A stretch of DNA of 12,010 nt from positions 1-12,010 of the forward strand of contig CAZPYY010000031.1 of assembly GCA_964590995.1 (NCBI GenBank). Direction: 5' to 3'. The DNA comes from Susulua sp964590995. Its GTDB lineage: Bacteria; Omnitrophota; Gorgyraeia; Duberdicusellales; 4484-171. Under the pieces are notes generated by a model, which did not search any database, was not told the DNA's origin, and saw only the letters and a program-made list of their open reading frames with translations. Each line of letters begins with the position of its first letter. Position 1 is the stretch's first letter. This document shows positions 1 through 4,709 of this stretch, one piece after another. Position numbers and translations under genes: made by a program.

Positions 1-1
1 A

Positions 2-112
2 TTTTGCTGTCCAGCTGTTTTCTCAGAAGGCAGGCTTACGCGCATCCTTGACTTTTTATCAAAATATGGTATTAAGAGGAGGAGGCAAAATGATACCATC
101 ACTAAAAGCTAG
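2..112 (+). CDS. Possible 3' end of an upstream gene
   Basis: The second forward frame is open from the window edge to a TAG at 110-112 and gives about 36 residues with a basic end. It would overlap the start of the kinase gene by 23 nt, which is common inside operons. I do not recognise the fragment. An open frame of this length at a window edge can occur by chance, so this is a weak call that rests on tight operon-style packing with the good ribosome binding site inside it. Confidence 0.25.
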   Translation, partial: FCCPAVFSEGRLTRILDFLSKYGIKRRRQNDTITKS

Positions 113-1028
113 AAGACTCACCGTTAAAGAGCATCTCAACATAATCTTCTGCAGACACATTGCAACAATCATAATCCTCACTATTGGCTTTGGGACCTTT
201 GCCTTTTTTGTCCAGAGGAATGTCCCTCTGCACACCATAGCCGGCCTTATCCTCAGTGTAGTCTTAAGTTATCTTTTAGAATCTTTAGATTCAACACTAA
301 AGACTTCCGAAGATGTAGAGCACTGTGCGCGGTTACCTTACTTAGGGTATATCCCTTCAATAGAAAAAGAGCTCAAGAATAGAAAGGATGCTGATTTAGC
401 ATCTCACCATAGATACTATTCTTATGTAGCTGAAGCCTTCAGAAAGGCTAAGACAACACTTTTGGCTGCTTGCTCTGCAGAAAATCCGCCTAAGACTTTT
501 GTGGTTAGTAGTTTTATACCTAAAGAGGGCAAGAGCTTTGTGGCTACAAATCTTGCTATAACCTTTGCAGCCGCTGGAGAGCTAACGCTGTTAATTGATG
601 GAGATTTGAGAAAGGGCAGGCTCAATGAAATCTTTAATATCGATAACGAGAGAGGACTGTCTAATGCTTTAGCCGGAGCGTCTTCTTTTCATGAAGCAGT
701 AATCCCGACTAATATAGAGAACCTTTCCTTGCTGCCTTTGGGTGTGGCATCTCCTAATCCCATTGAGTTATTAAAAACAGATAAGATAAAAGCGATTCTA
801 CAGGAAGCCGGAACAAAGTTTAAAAAAATAGTTATTGATACCCCTCCGGTATTAAGCGTTACCGACGCCCTTATTTTTGGTGGTGAATGCGATGGTTTAA
901 TCTTTGTGATTAAGGCCGGTGCTACCCCTTTCCAGCACATTATAGACGCTCAAAAAATTATTGGGGATAGAGTAAAAATCCTAGGCGCACTATTAAATGG
1001 CGTAGACGTTAGAAGGGGCCGGTATTAA
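90..1028 (+). CDS. BY-kinase (CpsD/Wzc kinase part) lacking the Wzz loop
   Basis: This is a bacterial tyrosine kinase of the type that controls polymerisation and export of capsule or exopolysaccharide at the inner membrane. I chose the ATG at 90 because AGGAGGAGG lies 4-5 nt upstream; the frame is also open further upstream. In the 312-aa product, residues 23-41 and 48-64 are two hydrophobic helices. Then come the linker L-D-S-T-L-K-T-S-E-D-V, a Walker A (PKEGKS, 144-149), Walker A' (LLIDGD, 167-172) and Walker B (IVIDTPP, 247-253). The order matches the C-terminal half of Wzc/ExoP. The first helix, preceded by residues like the N-terminus of Wzz domains, joins almost directly to the second, so the usual periplasmic region of several hundred residues is absent. 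The C-terminus keeps only one tyrosine instead of the usual Tyr cluster. Kinase fold is near certain; whether it is active and regulated normally is unknown. Confidence 0.9.
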   Translation: MIPSLKARRLTVKEHLNIIFCRHIATIIILTIGFGTFAFFVQRNVPLHTIAGLILSVVLSYLLESLDSTLKTSEDVEHCARLPYLGYIPSIEKELKNRKDADLASHHRYYSYVAEAFRKAKTTLLAACSAENPPKTFVVSSFIPKEGKSFVATNLAITFAAAGELTLLIDGDLRKGRLNEIFNIDNERGLSNALAGASSFHEAVIPTNIENLSLLPLGVASPNPIELLKTDKIKAILQEAGTKFKKIVIDTPPVLSVTDALIFGGECDGLIFVIKAGATPFQHIIDAQKIIGDRVKILGALLNGVDVRRGRY

Positions 1029-1095
1029 CCCCGGATAACTGCTAAATTCCTACAACCAGTCACTTAAACTTTATTATAGATTTTTCTTAGGACTT

Positions 1096-1104
1096 TGATA
1101 TAAT
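1096..1104 (+). promoter_or_regulatory. Extended -10 promoter for tRNA-Met
   Basis: TG-A-TATAAT at 1096-1104 is a consensus extended -10 element. It would start transcription at about 1111, six bases before the tRNA. No good -35 is visible at the matching distance, as is usual for extended -10 promoters. Confidence 0.6.
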
Positions 1105-1116
1105 TTAGATACTTTT

Positions 1117-1190
1117 GGCGGCGTAGCTCAGGCTGGTAGAGCAAACGGCTCATACCCGTTGCGTCAGTGGTTCAAGTCCACTCGCCGCCA
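1117..1190 (+). tRNA. tRNA-Met (CAT), elongator type
   Basis: A complete cloverleaf can be drawn. The acceptor GGCGGCG pairs fully with CGCCGCC and the discriminator is A. The D stem is GCTC/GAGC with GG in the loop, the anticodon stem is AACGG/CCGTT around loop CTCATAC, and the T stem is AGTGG/CCACT around TTCAAGT. The anticodon is CAT. The paired first base (G1-C72) argues against the initiator; an Ile-CAT tRNA modified by TilS cannot be excluded from sequence alone. The CCA end is not encoded. The 3' half is the source of the repeated sequence found through to 4683, so this gene is probably the integration target of the array that follows. Confidence 0.95.
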
Positions 1191-1382
1191 TAGTCTTTAT
1201 TTGTTTGAAAACGGCGTGGCCGAGTGCNNNNNNNNNNNNNNNNNNNNNNNNNNNNNNNNNNNNNNNNNNNNNNNNNNNNNNNNNNNNNNNNNNNNNNNNN
1301 NNNNNNNNNNNNNNNNNNNNNNNNNNNTGCTTCGCAGCCCTGCGACTTCGTCGCAGATTGCATACAAGTCCACTCGCCGCCA
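1191..1382 (+). repeat. tRNA-tailed structured unit 1 (contains assembly gap)
   Basis: The visible left part (to 1227) and right part (from 1328) are identical to unit 2, and the unit ends with the 18-nt tRNA-Met tail CAAGTCCACTCGCCGCCA (1365-1382). If the N run stands for the 47 nt found in unit 2 between the same flanks (1420-1466), the true length is 139 nt, the same as unit 2. No open reading frame is credible here. Confidence 0.7.
1228..1327. other. Assembly gap (100 N)
   Basis: Exactly 100 Ns, a usual placeholder for an unknown gap. The 55 nt before it (1173-1227) recur exactly at 1365-1419, and the 55 nt after it (1328-1382) recur exactly at 1467-1521. This is the pattern expected when a de Bruijn-graph assembly breaks at a tandem repeat. 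Confidence 0.95.
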
Positions 1383-1521
1383 TAGTCTTTATTTGTTTGA
1401 AAACGGCGTGGCCGAGTGCCGTAAGGTAAGAGGTAATTTAAAAACAGTCTTGGATGCAATAATTGCTGCTTCGCAGCCCTGCGACTTCGTCGCAGATTGC
1501 ATACAAGTCCACTCGCCGCCA
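1383..1521 (+). ncRNA. tRNA-tailed structured unit 2 (139 nt)
   Basis: The unit ends in the last 18 nt of the tRNA-Met but has no matching 5' T-stem strand, so it is not a normal tRNA. It can fold as follows. An outer helix joins 1408-1418 to 1510-1519, with one bulged C at 1412. A 7-bp helix joins ATGCAAT (1454-1460) to ATTGCAT (1496-1502). That helix encloses two hairpins, GCTGC/GCAGC (loop TTC) and CTGCGAC/GTCGCAG (loop TTC). The 5' part (GTGGCCGAGTG) resembles the start of long-variable-arm tRNAs, but no valid anticodon arm can be drawn. It may be a structured RNA, a folded single-strand recombination site, or a decayed tRNA relic carrying palindromic inserts. Confidence 0.5.
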
Positions 1522-1659
1522 CCATATTGATAATCTGGCAGAGTGGCGGTGTAAACAAGCTTCATCATCAAGCGTAAGCCTAATACATTCTTGGAGGCAA
1601 TAATGCCCTTCGGGCGCTTCGCCTGCGGCGAAGATTGCCTGCAAGTCCAGTCACCGCCA
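1522..1659 (+). ncRNA. tRNA-tailed structured unit 3 (138 nt)
   Basis: Nearly the same length as unit 2 but strongly diverged. It ends in a variant tail, CAAGTCCAGTCACCGCCA (1642-1659). The same helices recur with different bases: an outer TGGCGGTG (1544-1551) with CACCGCCA (1652-1659); AGGCAAT (1595-1601) with ATTGCCT (1634-1640); and two triloop hairpins, GCCC/GGGC and CTTCGCC/GGCGAAG. A further small hairpin GCTT/AAGC is possible near 1559-1573. Pairing kept despite base changes supports a functional fold, whether as RNA or as single-stranded DNA. Confidence 0.5.
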
Positions 1660-1726
1660 TAGTTTTCATTCTTCCGCTTTATGCGACAGGCGATACTTCA
1701 AACTTTTCCTAACACACAAATAGCCA

Positions 1727-1755
1727 TTGACAAAGCTGAAAGGGCAATATATACT
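1727..1755 (+). promoter_or_regulatory. Sigma-70 promoter for MNT/HEPN operon
   Basis: TTGACA (1727-1732), a 17-bp spacer, then TATACT (1750-1755) make a near-consensus promoter. Transcription would start at about 1762, inside the first operator. Confidence 0.8.
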
Positions 1756-1795
1756 ATGTTCGATAAAGAGAACATTTGTTCGACAAAGAGAACAT
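1756..1795 (+). promoter_or_regulatory. Two tandem palindromic operators
   Basis: ATGTTC-8-GAACAT at 1756-1775 is followed by TGTTC-8-GAACA at 1777-1794, with almost the same spacer bases. Their centres are 20 bp apart, about two helical turns. They cover the transcription start and leader of the operon, so autorepression by the winged-helix domain of the first gene is likely. This follows from position and is not proven. Confidence 0.7.
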
Positions 1796-1798
1796 AAG

Positions 1799-2422
1799 AT
1801 GAAATTACATAACAATCTCGATGAGATATTAAACCAGGCTTCTAAGATAAAGGTACTCCGTTTTCTTTTTGCCGAGAAGGATGAGTATACAGGAAGGGGT
1901 ATAGCTAAGGGTATAAGCATGAGTCCTTCAGCTACCCATAAGGTTCTTGGTGAGATGAGAGCAGCAGGTATATTAAATGCCAAACGGAAGGGGAATGCCA
2001 TATTATATAAACTTAAAGAAAATAACTATTTTGTTAAAAGACTTTTAGCAGTATTGTTTGAGCGGGAAAAATCTGTTTACGGCGATGTGGTTGCTTTTAT
2101 TAAAAAGGGGTTGCTCAAACATAAAAAAGAGGTAATTTCTCTGTGCATATTTGGCAGTGTTGCCATCGGAGCTGACACCCCTAGAGGCGATATAGATTTG
2201 TTGGTTGTGATTAAAAGCCTATCAGCTAAGAATAGAATCAATAATTCTCTTGATAATATGAGCATTGATTTCGCCAAAGAATTTGGGATAGCCTTATCGC
2301 CATATATTCTTACCGGAACAACTTTTAAAAAACGCTATTCAAGGAAACAAAGATTGGCGGTATCTATCCTAAAAAATTATAGATTAATATATGGCGAGCC
2401 GCTGGAGAGGGTTATAGCATGA
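1799..2422 (+). CDS. HTH-MNT nucleotidyltransferase antitoxin
   Basis: A 207-aa protein with a winged-helix DNA-binding domain (about residues 10-75) fused to a minimal nucleotidyltransferase domain. The catalytic signature is intact: G119-S120, ten residues, then D131-I-D133, the GS-x10-DxD pattern of the MNT family. In MNT/HEPN toxin-antitoxin systems such enzymes neutralise the HEPN partner, in characterised cases by adding AMP to it. I chose the ATG at 1799 and not the in-frame TTG at 1727, because the TTG is the promoter's -35 box. The ribosome binding site (AAGAG near 1786) is modest and lies within the second operator, so a bound repressor could also affect translation. The HEPN gene overlaps its end by 4 nt. 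Confidence 0.88.
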   Translation: MKLHNNLDEILNQASKIKVLRFLFAEKDEYTGRGIAKGISMSPSATHKVLGEMRAAGILNAKRKGNAILYKLKENNYFVKRLLAVLFEREKSVYGDVVAFIKKGLLKHKKEVISLCIFGSVAIGADTPRGDIDLLVVIKSLSAKNRINNSLDNMSIDFAKEFGIALSPYILTGTTFKKRYSRKQRLAVSILKNYRLIYGEPLERVIA

Positions 2423-2832
2423 GCGCGGCAAAGCTTTCTAAAATAAGGCAAGTTAATAATAGCGATTATCCTATTTACCTTAAAAAAGCCAAAGAATTCT
2501 ATGCTACTATGTATCAAGCTGAAAAATCCGAAAACTGGAATGCTGTAGGCTTAAATGGCGTACATTGCGTGATTTCTTTAATAGACGCCACTCTGGTTAA
2601 GTATTCTGGCTTACGTTCGTCTGACGAAGACCATTCCAAGGTGGTTGATTTGTTAACCTCTTCTGTGGCAAATAGAATAAAGGATGTTAGCCAGAAGGCT
2701 CAGACCGCAAAGCGAGTAATAGCCAAGAAGAACACTGTAGCTTATGAAAACCGAAACTTTTTCAAAAGAGAAGCCTTAGATATGATAAAACAGGTGCAGC
2801 GGTTTTACGATTGGGCAATTAGACAGCTTTAA
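2419..2832 (+). CDS. HEPN-domain protein, likely RNase toxin
   Basis: A 137-aa, mostly helical protein. It starts at an ATGA overlap with the MNT gene, behind GGAGAGGG (2403-2410), so the pair is translationally coupled. Gene size, the order after an MNT gene and the C-terminal pattern (KREALDMIKQVQRFYDWA) fit the HEPN family. A candidate for the RNase motif Rx4-6H is R66-SSDED-H72. In this family the HEPN protein is usually a metal-independent RNase acting on tRNA or mRNA and held inactive by its MNT partner; some members serve in anti-phage defence. Substrate and toxicity are inferred from the family. It ends nine bases before the 94-nt end repeat. Confidence 0.8.
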   Translation: MSAAKLSKIRQVNNSDYPIYLKKAKEFYATMYQAEKSENWNAVGLNGVHCVISLIDATLVKYSGLRSSDEDHSKVVDLLTSSVANRIKDVSQKAQTAKRVIAKKNTVAYENRNFFKREALDMIKQVQRFYDWAIRQL

Positions 2833-2840
2833 TAAAATAG

Positions 2841-2934
2841 AAAGGAGGCGAGAGGTTTCAAGAAAATACTAAAGTTAATGAATTCTTGAAGGCTCATACC
2901 CGTTGCGTCAGTGGTTCAAGTCCACTCGCCGCCA
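2841..2934 (+). repeat. 94-nt module-end repeat with tRNA-Met 3' half (copy 1)
   Basis: The last 44 nt (2891-2934) are identical to tRNA-Met positions 1147-1190, covering the anticodon to the discriminator. The first 50 nt replace the 5' half of the tRNA. The site can fold: GGAGGCGAGAGG (2844-2855) pairs with CCACTCGCCGCC (2922-2933) at 10 of 12 positions, and TTCAAGAA pairs with TTCTTGAA inside it. The copy at 4590-4683 differs at 5 positions. It is probably an attachment site (attR of this module, attL of the next) and cannot be a functional tRNA. Confidence 0.8.
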
Positions 2935-3103
2935 TGCCTTTTCCTTCAGCTAAAGTATTCCTTCCCCAGAGTAAATTTCAAAGATATTTAGTTGTCGGCT
3001 AGTCATTCTCATATATCGACCACTATGAGGGTTATTTGGTCACAGAGGTAAACAAATTAAAATGGGGCGTAGAAAAGTGTCATTGAGCACTTAAATAAAA
3101 CAC

Positions 3104-3132
3104 TTGACAAATACGTAAATATATTGTATATT
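3104..3132 (+). promoter_or_regulatory. Sigma-70 promoter for nucleotidyltransferase pair
   Basis: TTGACA (3104-3109), a 17-bp spacer and TATATT (3127-3132) form a strong promoter, with a start near 3139 inside the first operator. Confidence 0.8.
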
Positions 3133-3135
3133 TAA

Positions 3136-3198
3136 ATTGTACTAAATCGTACAATAAATTGCATTAATTTGTACAATAAATTGTATGAATTCATACAA
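3136..3198 (+). promoter_or_regulatory. Three palindromic operators at 22-bp intervals
   Basis: ATTGTAC-6-GTACAAT (3136-3155) is perfect. ATTGCAT-6-GTACAAT (3158-3177) is imperfect. TTGTATGAATTCATACAA (3181-3198) is perfect. Centres fall at 3145.5, 3167.5 and 3189.5, an exact 22-bp period that puts all three on about the same face of the helix. They fill the leader between the promoter and the ribosome binding site. Cooperative autorepression by the product of one of the two genes is the likely use. Confidence 0.75.
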
Positions 3199-3210
3199 AA
3201 AGGAACATTT

Positions 3211-3798
3211 ATGGAGTATAGATTGAATAAAGAAAGCTTGTTGACTATTATTAGTGGGTGGAATGCGTTTCTAAAAAAAGAAATCCACTTAATTGCGTGT
3301 GGAGGAACTGCATTAACTTTGTTGGGGGTTAAACCTTCGACAAAAGATGTTGACTTTATTGTGCCAGTGGAAAAAGAGCATGATTACTTAATTGAAGTTT
3401 TGCAAAAAGTGGGGTATGGGCTTAAAACTGGTAGTGGATGGAGTAAAGATAATATTTATATATTTGATTTGTACAAAGGTAACAAAGTGCATACAACGGA
3501 ATTATTAAAGTCGCCTCTTGAGGAGGGTAACAATATTTTATTAAAAGAATTCTCTCACATATATGTTGGGATACTAAATTATTACGATATCATCACTAGT
3601 AAGCTGTTTAGGGGAACGGGTGCTGATTTCGATGATTGCTTGCTTCTAGTCAAAGCTAAAAAGGAAGAAATAAATATAGAAAGACTTAAAAAGCATTTTT
3701 TAGAAACGGCATCATATGATACTTCAGAAGAGAAAGTGAGGAAAAATTTAGATAGTTTGCTAAGAATTATTAAAAAGAAAGGAATATATGGAAAATGA
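3211..3798 (+). CDS. DUF6036/AbiEii-like nucleotidyltransferase
   Basis: A 195-aa protein with the polymerase-beta-type nucleotidyltransferase signature in the DUF6036/AbiEii-like arrangement: G31-G32-T-A near the N-terminus, then T44-K-D46-V-D48-F, where the two Asp would bind metal. Start at ATG 3211 behind AAAAAGGAA; an in-frame TTG at 3169 lies inside the operators and is unlikely. Such proteins often form toxin-antitoxin or defence pairs, where the enzyme may add nucleotides to tRNA or to its partner. Here it is first in a two-gene operon and overlaps the next gene by 11 nt. Family assignment is from motif and gene context; which of the two is the toxin cannot be read from the sequence. 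Confidence 0.75.
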   Translation: MEYRLNKESLLTIISGWNAFLKKEIHLIACGGTALTLLGVKPSTKDVDFIVPVEKEHDYLIEVLQKVGYGLKTGSGWSKDNIYIFDLYKGNKVHTTELLKSPLEEGNNILLKEFSHIYVGILNYYDIITSKLFRGTGADFDDCLLLVKAKKEEINIERLKKHFLETASYDTSEEKVRKNLDSLLRIIKKKGIYGK

Positions 3799-4462
3799 AA
3801 AATTACTAAAAGAATTAGCTTTGTTAGGTCTTCCGCTGTTTGAAGCAGAGAAATACGTAGATGTTAATAAAGTTCTTTCTGATGTAGTAAGAAGCAACAA
3901 TGTCCGCTTGTGGGAAAGCTTCCCTCTCTTGTTAGTTAATGCGAATGAAAAAAATGAATTTGGGTATAACGAAGTATTCAATTCACTGGGAAGCTACTCA
4001 GAAAAAACGACATTTAGAAGCCTTTTTTTATTATCGCTTGCTTTTTATCATCATTGGCATTTGGGGTTTGGGTGGACAAAAGAAGTATATCAAAACTTAT
4101 TATCTTCTAACGAAGAAGAATATAATTATTTTTTAAATAGTTTAAAAAACGAACAACAAGTAGAAGTATCTCAACGGAGATTGAATTTCGAAAGGATGAA
4201 ACAGGTATTTGATAATTATTTTAAAAAAGGCGAAGCAAGCGTAAAGAATTTGAGAGTTGAACGTGAAACTTTAAGTCTAGAATATGCGTTGTCACAGCTT
4301 TTTACCTTCAAACAAAAGGAGCTCTTTCTGAAAAAATTTAAAGGGGAGAAACTGACAAAAACAGAAAAGGAATACTTTTCGCGCGTAGTGAAGAAAAAAG
4401 TTCTTGCCTTGGCTAACTCCGAAGCACACCGTTTAGCACGAGAGTTTGTAAATAAGTTTTAA
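3788..4462 (+). CDS. Uncharacterised partner protein, possible C-terminal HTH
   Basis: I do not recognise a named family. The 224-aa protein has no signal peptide or membrane segment and is rich in charge. Its C-terminal part (about 165-215) reads like a helix-turn-helix: a stretch around F-K-Q-K-E-L-F, then LTKTEKEYFSRVVKKK, which resembles the recognition region of sigma-factor region-4-like domains. It starts 11 nt before the end of the nucleotidyltransferase gene behind AAGAAAGGA. Since the first gene has no obvious DNA-binding domain, this protein is the best candidate to bind the three operators, and so may be the antitoxin and regulator of the pair. That role is inference. Confidence 0.6.
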   Translation: MENEKLLKELALLGLPLFEAEKYVDVNKVLSDVVRSNNVRLWESFPLLLVNANEKNEFGYNEVFNSLGSYSEKTTFRSLFLLSLAFYHHWHLGFGWTKEVYQNLLSSNEEEYNYFLNSLKNEQQVEVSQRRLNFERMKQVFDNYFKKGEASVKNLRVERETLSLEYALSQLFTFKQKELFLKKFKGEKLTKTEKEYFSRVVKKKVLALANSEAHRLAREFVNKF

Positions 4463-4558
4463 AATGTGTTCATCCTCGGTTATATGTAGCGGGGCTATAT
4501 GTTTATTAGATAGATAGGTGGCGCGGAAGCACCTTTGCTTTCAGAAACAAAATTATCG

Positions 4559-4587
4559 TTGACAGTCAAGATGGATAGGTATAAAAA
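4559..4587 (+). promoter_or_regulatory. Possible outward promoter at module end
   Basis: TTGACA (4559-4564) is followed by TATAAA (4580-4585) at 15 bp, or TAAAAA (4582-4587) at 17 bp. It would read through the end repeat towards the GGDEF gene. The rest of 4463-4589 holds nothing I can identify. Confidence 0.35.
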
Positions 4588-4589
4588 AT

Positions 4590-4683
4590 AAAGGAGGTGA
4601 GAGGCTTCAAGGAAATACTAAAGTTAATGGATTCTTGAAGGCTCATACCCGTTGCGTCAGTGGTTCGAGTCCACTCGCCGCCA
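4590..4683 (+). repeat. 94-nt module-end repeat with tRNA-Met 3' half (copy 2)
   Basis: Same length as the copy at 2841-2934, with five differences, all transitions. Two of them fall in proposed helices and keep pairing: T4598 replaces a C opposite G, and the inner stem becomes CTTCAAG/CTTGAAG. The tRNA part (4640-4683) differs from tRNA-Met only at G4667, which gives TTCGA in place of TTCAA. As the distal copy it may be the original chromosomal tRNA end displaced by the insertions. It begins AAAGGAGGTGA, a perfect Shine-Dalgarno sequence, but the only ATG nearby (4628) opens a three-codon frame. Confidence 0.8.
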
Positions 4684-4709
4684 TATAAAAGAGGAACAAA
4701 TATCGGATT

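Larger units (their letters stand above)
1660..2934 (+). mobile_element. Cassette-like module carrying MNT/HEPN pair
   Basis: The module lies between the tRNA-like tail ending at 1659 and the one ending at 2934. It contains one promoter, two operators, the nucleotidyltransferase/HEPN operon and a 94-nt end repeat. No recombinase is present. Boundaries are inferred from the repeated tRNA 3' end. The stretch 1660-1726 holds no recognisable feature. The layout fits either a serially inserted satellite island or a gene cassette; mobility itself is not shown by the sequence. Confidence 0.5.
2935..4683 (+). mobile_element. Cassette-like module carrying nucleotidyltransferase pair
   Basis: The module lies between the two 94-nt repeats. 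The stretch 2935-3103 holds no visible gene. A promoter with three operators, two overlapping genes and the second end repeat follow. The genes are visibly more A+T-rich than their chromosomal neighbours (many AAA, AAT and TTT codons), which suggests recent transfer. No recombinase is present. Confidence 0.5.

Noticed and set aside
48..92. Promoter TTGACT with extended -10 TGGTATTAA just before the kinase gene
   Set aside because: The start would fall at about 82, inside the ribosome binding site, leaving a leader too short to use it. It could also be the tail of an upstream gene.
1159..1644. Several open frames through the tRNA and N region on both strands
   Set aside because: They run through Ns and palindromes of the repeat units and are products of the repeat, not genes.
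2841..2934. A second and third functional tRNA-Met gene
   Set aside because: Both 94-nt copies lack the D arm and the 5' acceptor strand of the tRNA.
4590..4640. Small leader peptide after the perfect Shine-Dalgarno AAAGGAGGTGA
   Set aside because: The only ATG is about 30 nt away and opens three codons before a stop in both repeat copies. The purine run is better explained as one side of the repeat's outer helix.
1117..4683. Ordinary integron with attC sites
   Set aside because: No IntI gene and no GTTRRRY core sites are present, and each large module has its own promoter. Only the general layout is similar.
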